A stretch of 64,000 nucleotides of DNA from positions 17,750,001-17,814,000 of the forward strand of contig CM073545.1 in the NCBI GenBank assembly GCA_037074615.1, in the 5' to 3' direction. The notes under the pieces are model-generated. The model saw nothing but the letters and a program-made list of their open reading frames with translations. It was not told the origin of the DNA and did no database searches. Shown here in pieces: positions 35,555-46,100 of the stretch. A program made the translations under genes and the position numbers. This DNA is from Leucaena leucocephala (taxonomy: Eukaryota; Streptophyta; Magnoliopsida; Fabales; Fabaceae). The first letter of the stretch is position 1. Each line of letters opens with the position of its first letter.

Positions 35555-38500
35555 TGTTAGGGTTCAAATCCCTATGAATGCAGTGTCAGTTTAGCTGCTT
35601 CTGTTAAGTTGCAAAACGTTTGTATTTGAAACATAGGGAATGAGGTCATAGAGAGATATAAATGATAAATGAAGAACGGAGAGATTTTGTATCTTTATTA
35701 AACTGGCTGTAGTTAAAAGCAGTTGATATAATTATTAATGTACATGTAATTTGGCCAACTCTTAACCCATTTCTTGTGATGTTGAGATGTTTGCTAAACG
35801 AATGCATGCCCTTTCGTTGACGGTAAGGTTGATACCCGAATGTAACCCTAACCCGTTAGTGCTCCTTGCTTCTGCCTTTTGCTTATGCGATGGAATATTT
35901 TTTAACAGACAACATAAATGCTTGCATGCATGCATGTTTACTTACGTTACGTTTGTGAAAGATCAAACATTTATTCATAATTAACTTGCTTGATCTTTGG
36001 CCAAAATAGGGGGGGAAAAAGAGGAATGCTATATCTGGGTCATCGTTCCGCATGCTCCTAATGAAGTTCAAGTGCCTTTCACGAAGTAGTTGGTCCACCT
36101 CAACTTTCACAACACAATGAAACATTACTTTCTAAACAGAATATTGGGGAATAAAACGGAGGTAGTTTTGGTGCTAATTCAAAAGCAGCACAAGTTGCAA
36201 ATGGTGGCCAGCTTGCATTAGCATAGCAAAAGGCGAAGCCATCTTTGACTGTTATCTCAGCTCTGTATTTATTTATTCATTTATTCATTTTTCCTTGTTC
36301 ACCTTGACCTTTACATTGGTGGCTATCCTATCAGACTCATAATTTTCTGCAACTGCTCTTTGGTTTATGGCTACTGAATTTATGATGGGGATACTCTTAC
36401 ATAATAGTGAATTACTGATGGGTAACATAGCATCTTGTAAAAAAAGGGTTAAATTCTTCTTAATTGTTATGGATCTGTAAATTTTATAGCTCACTGAGTC
36501 ACTGCCATTAAATGCAGGCATGGCAAATTATTGACCCGCTAATATAGCAACCATCATCATGTTCAGCGATAACCATTCGCATCCTTGTCCTTTTCATTGT
36601 TTTCTATTTGGGTTCACATCTCTGCGATTTGGTTTTCCCTTTCTTGTCTGATTCCATTTTACCTCCAAGCATCAGCAATTGAATCTTGGTGATCACCATG
36701 ACACAACAACTGACAGGGCACAGTTCTTTAAGAAAGACTTATACGTAATTTTAAGTATTTGTTATTAAATTCTACAGGAAAAGGTGGCCGAAAAAGCAAA
36801 GGGAACAGATCAAAATAGCAACAAAAGAAGCAATCCCTTTTTCGGCTCAACATTCTACGATGTCCCTTTTTCTGGCCTAAGGATTTCACCGCTCATGCCA
36901 AGATTTTTTTGGTTGGCCATTAATATCTGACTATAATTTTACTTAATTGACATGGGTAGGGTCAGGAATCCAAGAGGTTAATTCTAATACGACTCTGCTC
37001 CACTAATTAAGTAGGCAATTTCGACTTTGCCATTTTAGATGGGAATGGGACCATAAACATGCCTGTTGATTTTTCAAAAGAAGAATATGACTTTCTTCTG
37101 AAAAGAAAACTAATCATGTATCGTATGGAGAATCTGAATTAGTTCCGTACAAATGTGCAGTGGCATGCAGCAACAAATGGGGCCTTGAACCCACCAGATG
37201 ACGCAGAAATTTTTGACTTGCAAATTTTCCACTCACCACAACTTTAGATAAACACTCTACTTCTGCCCTGAGAAGTGATAGCTTCTCATTTCAGTGTGCT
37301 TCAATATTTTAGTAGAAAAAAAAGTTTAGATAAGTTTGATTTTAATTTAAACCCGGATTAAAGTGTCCACTGAATATCATAAACTAATTTGTAATTTATC
37401 TACTATTTTAAAATATTTTTTTAATAGCACCCGGTATCCTAAAATATTTTTCTTAACAGTAATGAATAACTTAAACTTAAGATGCTGAGAGTTACTAAAA
37501 AAATATTTTAAGGTACTAGATGTATACAAAATTAATGAATAAAATATTTTAGAATATTGAATACTATTGAAAAAAATAATTTAAAATGTTAAATAAACTA
37601 TAAATTAATTTAATATACTGAATGCTATTTAAAAAATATTTTAAAATATTGATCACCTTAATCCTTTAAAAAGTTAGATAAGCTTTAAGGCTCAATAAGC
37701 ATTTAAAGAGATGCTTATATTCACATTAGGAATAAAGCATGATCTACATTTTTATGAACTGTACGTCAACTTTTTATTTTTTGATACAACTGTACTTCAA
37801 CTTTTTAGTTAAAGGTAGGCGCATTCGGGCCTACAGCTTGATCTGTTTGCACATTTTCAACTCCAAGTTGGTATAGTAACCAATACAGACAAGCCCGGTT
37901 TCAAATCGGGAATGTTACTTGAAGATTCATCTGTCTCATGTATGCTTCATCGACTTCTGCAGGCGATAAAGCGATTTGCATGGAAGGGGATGGATGTTAT
38001 GTGGGGGCACAAACCAAAGTAACGTAACGTGCCCAATTAGTGATGCTTCTTAGAAGAATCCCGAACACGGAGAGATTTTTCCAATCTATTATTCATCATG
38101 CACTCGAATGCAGCCAAGAAATACCTCATTTAATTTGGAAATTAATAGACGCCTCTCAATTATGCATGCGCGTTTCGGAGTTGGCGAAAATCTTCAAGGC
38201 GACAAGCTATGAACCAAATTCCTTCTATGTATTTCTGCTTCGTGAGGAAACAAAAGAAAACATGGACAATGTGTATCAAACGTTTAATGCCCACAAGACT
38301 TTCATGAGGCCTTTCAGTAATTTGATTCAGATCTTTCAGAAAAGGATAAAAAGGAACAAGCTTTAGAAGTTTATCCAAAAAGGGTCCGAGGAAGATCAAG
38401 TACATAGCTGTGAAGTACACTGACTAGACAGAACAGAAGAGAACAGTTGTTGGCTCATGCTTGAAACAAAGTCCAAGAAAAGCAGCCGAGTCAGCCTCCT

Positions 38501-38647
38501 CTAATTCCTTATTATTATTTTATGAATTAGCTTCTGTCTCCCACCCTCCACACCCCAAAAGGACAAAAAATTCTCTGCAACTTGCGCTGGTTTTGCCTAT
38601 AAATTTCGGAGAAACTAGCCCAGAATGATCATCGTAGCAATACCAAA
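35555..38647. other. Intergenic region upstream of the SLAH gene
   Basis: No recognisable gene was found. The plus frame 38,043-38,366 (about 107 codons from ATG) has protein-like composition but no family I know and no linked exons; the overlapping minus frame is equally unconvincing. The TATA-like CTATAAAT at 38,597-38,604 lies about 45 bases before the SLAH start codon and is a plausible core promoter. Confidence 0.45.
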
Positions 38648-39727
38648 ATGGTTGAGTCTCAGAAAGATTCACAATCTGATCATATGGTAATCTCGGTCGA
38701 CGTTCCAATAACCAGCAAAACCAAATCTTCCTTAACCTTAATTCTTACGAATTTTCATGCAGGATACTTCAGAATCAGCCTGTCTCTCTCTAGCCAAGCC
38801 TTGTTATGGAAGATCCTCAAGGAACCAATCCAAGACGCTCATGCTCTCAGACGTGTATTCTCACTAATACCCTCCACGGCTTTCACTCTCCTTTGGTCAC
38901 TCTCACTTCTCACTCTCATGGCCCTCTCTCTTCTCTACCTTCTCAGATGCTTCTTCCACTTCGACATGGTGAGGGACGAATTCCTGAACCGAGTCGGAGT
39001 AAATTACCTTTTTGTCCCCTGGATTTCTTGCCTTCTGTTGCTTGAATCATCGCCGTTTCTTCCCAGAACCGCAATCTGTCACCAAGCACTATGGTGTGTG
39101 TTGGTGGTGCCGGTGCTAGCGCTGGATTTGAAGATATACGGCCAGTATTTGACCAAGGGGAAGAAACATCTGGCGGCTGTGGGGAATCCGACGAGCCAGC
39201 TGACGGTGATAGGGAACCTGGTGGGGGCGCAGGCGGCGGCGCGTGTGGGTTGGAGGGAGAGTGCGGTGGGGATGTTTGGAGTTGGGATGGCACATTATGT
39301 CGTACTGTTTGTGACGTTGTATCAGAGGTTGCCGGGGGAACATGGCGGAGGAGGTGTTCCGGCGTCGCTGAGGCCGGTGCTGTTCTTGTTCTTTGCGGCT
39401 CCGAGTGTGGCCAGCTTGGCTTGGGGCTCCATTATCGGCCACTTCGATTGTGCTTCGAAGATGCTATTTTTCCTGTCGCTCTTCCTATTCATGTCGCTGG
39501 TAACGAGGCCAGTGATATTCAAGGAGGCGATGAGGAAGTTCAACGTGGCATGGTGGGCATATTCGTTTCCTCTGACGGCTCTGGCATTGGCATCGGCGCA
39601 GTACGCGGAGGAGGTGAAAGGAGCGATGCCTCAAGCGCTGATGTTGCTGTTGTCATGCATATCAGTGGCGGTGTCTCTATTCTTAATGGTTGCCACCGTT
39701 CTTCATAAAAACTTACCCTTCCTGTAG
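38648..39727 (+). CDS. S-type anion channel, SLAH1/SLAH4-like
   Basis: The SLAC1/SLAH family (TehA fold) forms plasma-membrane anion channels with ten membrane helices. The single-exon frame encodes 359 residues, the short form typical of SLAH1/SLAH4, which lack the long cytosolic N-terminus of SLAC1 and SLAH3. Family segments are FHAGYFRISLSLSSQALLWK, the FHFDMVRDEFLNRVGVNYLF region, PWISCLLLLE, YGQYLTKGKKHLAAVGNPTS, VGAQAAARVGWRESAVGMFG, GMAHYVVLFVTLYQRLP, LRPVLFLFFAAPSVASLAW and FNVAWWAYSFPLTALALAS. A TATA-like element lies about 45 bases upstream. In Arabidopsis, SLAH1 works with SLAH3 in root chloride loading; subgroup assignment here rests on length. No breaks were seen. Confidence 0.94.
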   Translation: MVESQKDSQSDHMVISVDVPITSKTKSSLTLILTNFHAGYFRISLSLSSQALLWKILKEPIQDAHALRRVFSLIPSTAFTLLWSLSLLTLMALSLLYLLRCFFHFDMVRDEFLNRVGVNYLFVPWISCLLLLESSPFLPRTAICHQALWCVLVVPVLALDLKIYGQYLTKGKKHLAAVGNPTSQLTVIGNLVGAQAAARVGWRESAVGMFGVGMAHYVVLFVTLYQRLPGEHGGGGVPASLRPVLFLFFAAPSVASLAWGSIIGHFDCASKMLFFLSLFLFMSLVTRPVIFKEAMRKFNVAWWAYSFPLTALALASAQYAEEVKGAMPQALMLLLSCISVAVSLFLMVATVLHKNLPFL

Positions 39728-41626
39728 CACTCACGTCCAATTCCACTTTGTTGTGCCACTAAGTGGAATATTATCCAACATTTTTCTACTATTGTAATTG
39801 TATATATGAAATTCTCACATGTTATAATTTCCCCGTAAGAAAATCGGTATACTCTGTATAGGATTGGTAACATCGGATAATTAATTTATAAATATTAAAT
39901 AAATTAGTTACATTTATTTTGGCTCGCTCAATTCAAAATGCCTGTAAAGTTCTGAATTTGTATACACCTCAGCAAAATCAATCCCATTTTAATCCAAGGT
40001 GGAAGCACGCAGTTATTTTGGAATCTTTTTGGATGTATTTAACGCTAATGACGCTAACAGGGTAAACTTACATATGCTAACAGTAATGACAGAATAAGAT
40101 ATTTTTCTTAGACCAGGTTTTTTTGTTTGGGCCGAAAGACCCGAACGTATTACAAATGTCATGAAGAACCCAAAAGTGAAGACCACAAAAAGCAGCCCAA
40201 ACAAACCAAAACATGAGACCTTTGCGAGTTACGGCGCAAAAAATGTTTCATGTGTACATTTTCTACCATGAGTTTTGATTCTCTTGCAGTCTTTCACTTT
40301 GGGCCTTGTTGTATGAAGTCGTCAATTTCTCATCCTTTGGAGAAAAAAAGAGGTTATTGGAAGACTCCCTCACCATAACTAGATGTACGACGCGAGTCAA
40401 ATTTTGATATAGTCAGGGTAAAGCTCTGGTAAACCGGATGGGCAAAAAAAGGGGGGGGGGCTATTTTGATCTAGTCTGGATCAAAAGGAAAAAAGAAGGT
40501 AGAACTTTTAAACCATTTCCATGGCTCCAACGTATCAAACCAAAACTATAAAAGCAGATTCTACCCATTGCGGTTCCTGCGGTTCAAAGTCCCTCTCTTT
40601 TCACTCGCTTTTTCTATTGCATTAACCTTTCTGTGGCTCCTCATATTGGGACCTACTCTTGTGTTTGAATTTACAAATAATCTTCAGATTTGTTTTTTGG
40701 TATCCAATCTTCAGATATTTAATTTCCTGTGGACATCCTTAAAAGAGTCAATTATATTCTGAGGCCCAAACAACATAGATGCTTCTATAAAACTATAAAT
40801 GGGTATCCCTTCAATACTAATAATAATAATAATAAATTCTTCTCCAGAAAAAAATTGGTGGACAAATTCTTGACACGGTGAAAGTGAATCTACAAAATGG
40901 AATTTGTCTAACAGGTGCCTTCATTGACCAACTGTCTTTACAACCTACTCCTTACTTTCACAATATTAAGATTTGATCAAGTATTTGCATTGACTTTACT
41001 TTGAACTTTCAACTTGGGTAATCCCATACCATCCACTGGGTTGACTTTTGATTGGATTTTTTTCCTTCAAGCTAAATATGCAAGAAAAATCAATCAGAAC
41101 CAGGGCTTCAATAAAGTTTTATTAAATCTATGCACATATCTTACATATAATCCAATGTCACCTAACCTAATGTGATATTTTGCTGCACATGAGCATAATA
41201 GCATATTCTTGCGTTGCGTTTAAAACTGGGACCTTTATTCTTATTGGTGTGGTTATTTAAGTTGGTTCAGAGTTCTGAGAATTTAAACCCTATACCCACC
41301 ATAATAGACACAGGAATATACAGAAGCAGCAAATGAGAAAGGGACAAGCTGAGCCCCCAAAGAGAAAAGGTGAGAGACATTGCAGCAAATGTGGGTGACC
41401 ACTGTGGTTCCCTTAGGTTCATAGAAATCGACCAATCCAACTAAAGACAGCTTGTTAGGTTTTTAACATTGAATTGACCTCTTGCGACATGTCTGCTACC
41501 ACTTTGTCTGGTTTTTGTTCTTGGAATTTACTACTACTTCTCTTTCTGCTACCCATATGTGTAAGGCTCAATAATTTGTTCTGTAAAAGAGATAGAGAAG
41601 AAAAATTGAATCTTTGAATAAATTAA
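39728..41626. other. Intergenic region, no gene seen
   Basis: It lies between the 3' ends of the convergent SLAH and MAPKKK genes. A poly-G run occurs near 40,450. The 64-codon plus frame at 40,568-40,762 is hydrophobic but lacks family features. Confidence 0.5.
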
Positions 41627-42820
41627 TCATGAATAAACTGACATGGAAGGCTGTAACATCCTATTCACAGTGCCTCTCTCAAAATTGTAATGAGTACTAA
41701 TCATATCACTAATTTCACTAAATTCGTAATTTCCGGTGAAACACCCACTAATTCTACTTCTAACGTTGCTTTTCACCGACTCTTCCGAACCATCGTCGCT
41801 GGTTGAAGCTGATGCTTCGTCGATTCCTCTGATTGTGATCCAATTATCATCATTTGTCCATCTGGGTTCTGATGAGAATTCAGCTAACCTTCTGATTTTT
41901 TCGGCGGCCGAATTTTCGAACCTCGTACGGATCAAATTTCCGTGAGTTTCCGATTCTTCCGTGGAATTCCAAAAACCATGCTCCAGTACGCATGTGGGCG
42001 AACTCGAATTGAGTTTTTGAATTTCCTTGTCGATGGATTTCGAATTGAATTCCGTAACGAATGGGTGTTTAAACAGTTGAGTAGCCGTCCATCTCTCCGT
42101 CGGATTCCTCCTCAAGCACTTGTCCAAGAAATCCTTTGCTTCCTCTGGTAGAAACCCTGGAATCTCGGGCGTCTCGCCGGAATATGCGATCCGGTGAAGA
42201 ACCGAGAAAGGGTCCGCCATGTTCGGCCACGGCGAAACCCCAGAAGCCATTTCGATCACTGTGCACCCAAGTGCCCAAATATCACCAGCACACCCCTGTT
42301 CTTCCCCACGCGCCACCTCCGGCGCCATAAACATCGGCGTCCCGCTGATCGGCACCGCCGTGTCATCAACCCGCTTGGCACACCCAAAATCCGAAATCTT
42401 CGCTCCATCTTCACCAATCAATATGTTGGTGCTCTTAATGTCACAATGTACCAACCCGTTGGAATGTAAATACTCCAACCCCTGCAAAATCTGCCAAGTG
42501 TAGAACCCTACCACCCCCAATTCGATGCATCCACCGTGCCGTTGAACCGCCTGAAGAACGGTACCGAAGGGCATGTACTCCATGAAGAGATTGTAAAAGA
42601 GCTTGTTATTCTCTCTATTAACATCACACCCCTTATAGCCAACAATATAAGGAGAAGAAACAGTGGATAGGATACTCTGTTCTCTCTGTAAGAACAGAGA
42701 GCGAGAGAGCTCCGATGACTTGACGGCGAAGAGGAGGTCAGAGGAGGAGGAGGAAGAGGAGGCGAGAGAGACAGTGGCGGAGGAGCCGCGGCCCAGCGTA
42801 TGGCCTCTGCTCCAATCCAT
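41627..42820 (-). CDS. MAP kinase kinase kinase, MEKK-type, MAPKKK17/18-like
   Basis: This Ser/Thr kinase starts ABA/stress MAPK cascades in its family. It is intronless; the Met at 42,820 begins MDWSRGHTLGRGSSATVSLA directly at the kinase domain, as MAPKKK13-20 do, so I chose it over the longer open frame to 43,024, which has no conserved sequence. Length is 397 residues. Gly-rich loop at 10-17, catalytic K34, VHCDIKSTN (124-132, HCD in place of HRD as in this group), DFG (144-146), GTPMFMAPEV (160-169), DIWALGCTVIEMASG and WTATQLFKHPFV (to about 255). The C-terminal 140 residues are Ser-rich and poorly conserved, probably regulatory. An unusual seven-Ser run (21-27) lies between the Gly-rich loop and K34. 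Upstream G-box/ABRE sites fit ABA induction. Confidence 0.93.
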   Translation of the reverse strand: MDWSRGHTLGRGSSATVSLASSSSSSSDLLFAVKSSELSRSLFLQREQSILSTVSSPYIVGYKGCDVNRENNKLFYNLFMEYMPFGTVLQAVQRHGGCIELGVVGFYTWQILQGLEYLHSNGLVHCDIKSTNILIGEDGAKISDFGCAKRVDDTAVPISGTPMFMAPEVARGEEQGCAGDIWALGCTVIEMASGVSPWPNMADPFSVLHRIAYSGETPEIPGFLPEEAKDFLDKCLRRNPTERWTATQLFKHPFVTEFNSKSIDKEIQKLNSSSPTCVLEHGFWNSTEESETHGNLIRTRFENSAAEKIRRLAEFSSEPRWTNDDNWITIRGIDEASASTSDDGSEESVKSNVRSRISGCFTGNYEFSEISDMISTHYNFERGTVNRMLQPSMSVYS

Positions 42821-42884
42821 AGTGTGAAAGAAAGGGCTTGTGAATGTTTTATGGTGACGAGTGAAAGAGTTGAAGGGTGGTGTG

Positions 42885-42900
42885 TGTATATATACACGTG
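42885..42900 (-). promoter_or_regulatory. TATA-like box next to a G-box, MAPKKK promoter
   Basis: On the minus strand CACGTG (42,900-42,895) runs directly into TATATATAC, about 65-75 bases before the start codon. A TATA box here would leave a leader of about 40 bases. Confidence 0.55.
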
Positions 42901-43058
42901 TGTTAAAGGAAAAACAGGGGGCACAGGGAGAGATGACGGAGGGTGTTGTTTTTAAAAGGGGTTGGTTATAATGGTTGGCGCTCTCTCTTTCTCTCACTAG
43001 CTTTTTTGGAGCCAATTTTCTCACCCTAGGGGTGAAAGTTGCTTCAAGGGGAGTCCAC

Positions 43059-43133
43059 CACGTGTCAAAATTTGGTAGGCGTTTTCGGCATCAGGTTAAT
43101 CCAGTCGGAAATGGCTTGTTATTTGCCACGTGG
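43059..43133 (-). promoter_or_regulatory. Two ABRE/G-box elements upstream of the MAPKKK
   Basis: CACGTGTC at 43,059-43,066 and GCCACGTGG at 43,125-43,133 are strong ACGT-core elements (bZIP/ABF binding), 240-315 bases before the start codon. Together with CACGTG at 42,895 this makes three in 240 bases. Arabidopsis MAPKKK17 and 18 are known to be ABA-induced, so the sites support the subgroup call. Confidence 0.6.
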
Positions 43134-46100
43134 TATTTGTTTGATGTTCCTTAATTACGATCAGGTTAACCCATCTCTATTGTGACACATGAGTATGATA
43201 TAATGAAATCTCCCTTCATATCTATTTATAAGAAATAATTTGTAGTAATTTAAAATTTAGTTATAAATTATCTCAGTAATTTATATTTTTGGAAATTAAA
43301 ATTAAAAGGAAGAAAAAGGAAATTTACCTTGTTCTCTAGTAGGTTCGAGAAACCACACTACGAAACTTCCACCCCAGATCACCTGAATTTTTCTCTCCCC
43401 AGCTCATTAAGGAAACTTTGCGTTTCTCGAGTGTGCTTTGGTCTATGCATCGAACCTCTTATCACGATTTTTGCCTTTTTTTTTTAAAAAGAAATCAGTT
43501 TTCCAATCAAATTGATACAATATCAAATAAGCCAGCAAATAATAATATAGTCCCATTGTTAACTCCGCTAAATATATATGAGATAATATTAATTAATTCA
43601 AATAATTAATTATTAACTTTATATTTAAAATATGTAGTCAAGATTTTGAGACTTGGGGGTAGGAATTAAAAATTCAACAGTTTCAACTTACAAATATTAC
43701 AAGGTGTATGTAGCATAGTTTAATGGTATAGATAGGAGTGTTTTGTTCAGCAATGTATCGTAAAAGCCCACACAACATTGTCATTCGAATTTTGATATGT
43801 AGGCGTACGAACAAGTAAATAAATTAAGAGAACTATATATAATATTTAATTGATAATTAACGAAACCCTTTCACACTTGGTCGAGGGAGTTACGTTGATG
43901 ATGAGACATGCGTAGAATTGAAGATTGAGGAGTGAGATTGTGGGATGTGGAGGTTGGAGTGTGGATGAGGTAGCTGAAATGGACAATCAAATTAAAATTA
44001 ACACAAAATTCCAGGCTTTGTTTCGTAGTTGGCTCCAAACTTTGAAATTAGATTTGGGATCTGGAACACCGTCGTATGGATGAGGTCACCGTAAATGTGT
44101 GGGTTGAACCAACAGCTGATATATAACACGGTAAAAATTAGAATCTTAATTTCTTCAATCTTTTTTATTTAAAAATGAACGGTATACTAATAAGACTTCA
44201 ACCTTGTAATTAGTAGTGGGAACACACGCTCAAATCTGACTAATGAAAAAGTCAGGTGGGTAAGAGAAATGGTAAAGGTCAATGGGTGCAGAAAATTTCA
44301 AAACCCGTAGTTGTGCATGTGTTGGCCATCCGTGGATGTTTCCATTAATTTGAAACACGCACTAAGGCCATTTCGTTGACGTTGACTCCACCCATAGACT
44401 AATCTCCCAACTCTTTTCAGGTTGCATTCTATCATTAGTATGTATACTCCTCCCAAAGTTCTTTACATTTGGGATTAGAAGATTCCCATATACCATTTAT
44501 ACTTACTTTAAAAATTCTTATTTTTTTTATTAGTCTCTTAAATTTAAAAAATATATTTTTAATTTGTTAAATTTAATACTGTTAATCTCATTAATAACTA
44601 ATGCCAATTTAACAAATTTAAAATATTAATTTATAGACCTGAGTTAAAATTTAAAATAATCAATAATATTATTGGCATTAAAGTTAGAATTGACGGTGGA
44701 AAAAAATTATGAAAATATTAATAAAAAAATTTATTAGTTAAAAAAGATTTGATATATTTTTATATAAAAAAAATATTAATATTTTAAAATATTTATACAT
44801 CGAGTCATTGTACTTGAATTATAAAATTTTTAAATAATAACTTTCACCTATTTTTTTCCCCAAGAGTAGTATATGACATAAAATCTTGAAATAAATTGTA
44901 CGAATTTATTATACAAGTTAGTTAATGGGATTAAAAAGGTGGACACATTATGAGGTTAGGATGATGAATGGGCCACGTAAGTGTGGGTGAAAAATGGGAA
45001 GACAAAAGGTGCCAAGTGGCCATTAGGATATACCTACATATTATTCCATTTCCATGGCCAACTACCTCTAGAAACAAGGCCATTTGATGTCCTCAAGGGA
45101 AGTCATCATACTATAATTGACAAAGAAGGGCTCATCTCTCTTTTTGTTTTAAAAAAGTGCTTCCTTTTGTTTTCAAAATTTGTTTGTTGTCATGTCATGT
45201 GTGGCGCACGAGATCGTCGGACCGATGGTGATCGATCCCTTCCCATATGTCGCTCTTCCCCAATCAAAATCAGCCATTTCAACAACAATCCCTAATTATA
45301 TTTGATAGAGACCTCGTTCGTCACCATAAATGTAATCCATTTAATAATTTATTGCTTATTCTCCATTCCACTTGATTATCGTCATCATGAAGTAAAAGGG
45401 CACAACAGAAGCAATCTCATTTCACCACGTATTTTCATGTTAGTGAGCTAACCATTTGTTTCATATGTATAACTTCATAAGGTTGTATAATTGAGTCGCT
45501 AGTTTCTCTTTTGTTGTTGCTATATTACGATTGATCCTTAATTTATTAGAGAGTGAACTTTTTAATAATAACTAAAAAGAAGGGGCCTAGAGAAGGGCGC
45601 GCCCACACAAAGTTCAAACACGCACTGTTTTGCAAAATTAATTTGACTTATTATATAGGAAGTGAATCAAGTCAACAGCATGAATGGGTAGTATTGAGCT
45701 CTATGGAGGGGCAAAAGAAGAGCCAAAGGTAAATAGACAAAATCGTATGGAGAAAAGAAGAAGAAGAAGAAGTGGAAGATGGATTGGATAACCTTTTGTC
45801 TCGCTAGTGTTTGAAGCATTTTTAATTCGACATTTGTTTTGGATATATAATTGTTATAGTTGGTTCTACCGTATTTATGTTCTTCTTTGTAAACTTTTAT
45901 ATATGTATGTCGGTGTCTAATTATATTTGGTTGTTATATATTCTTCTAAGTTTATTTATAAATTATTTTTAATATGTTTCACGGTAATAAAAAAATATTA
46001 ATTTTATTAACTCTACTTTAAAATTTGATTTATCAAATTTATTCGTATTTAATATATATTATATATCATAAAAATAATGTTAGCGTGATAATATTTAAAA

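Noticed and set aside
35563..35575. T-loop-like GGGTTCAAATCCC just after the BAP31-like stop
   Set aside because: The 60 bases upstream are conserved coding sequence, and no acceptor or anticodon stem pairs.
37840..37925. Short CCCGGTTTCAAATCGGG stem-loop resembling a tRNA T-arm
   Set aside because: No matching D-arm, anticodon arm or acceptor stem at the right spacing.
38043..38366. 107-codon plus frame upstream of the SLAH gene
   Set aside because: It has protein-like composition but no recognised family, no linked exons and no conserved motif. I could not support it as a gene.
39091..39708. 205-codon Gly-rich plus frame and several minus frames
   Set aside because: They are shadow frames of the SLAH gene, created by its GC-rich codon use.
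42821..43024. 68-residue N-terminal extension of the MAPKKK frame
   Set aside because: It covers the TATA/G-box promoter and leader, and the family begins at the kinase domain. The Met at 42,820 is the better start.
43705..43795. tRNA- or SINE-like segment with an A-box-like TAGTTTAATGGTA and a B-box-like CATTCGAAT
   Set aside because: No cloverleaf can be drawn and no poly-A tail or target duplication is visible. A tRNAscan-SE or SINE search would decide.
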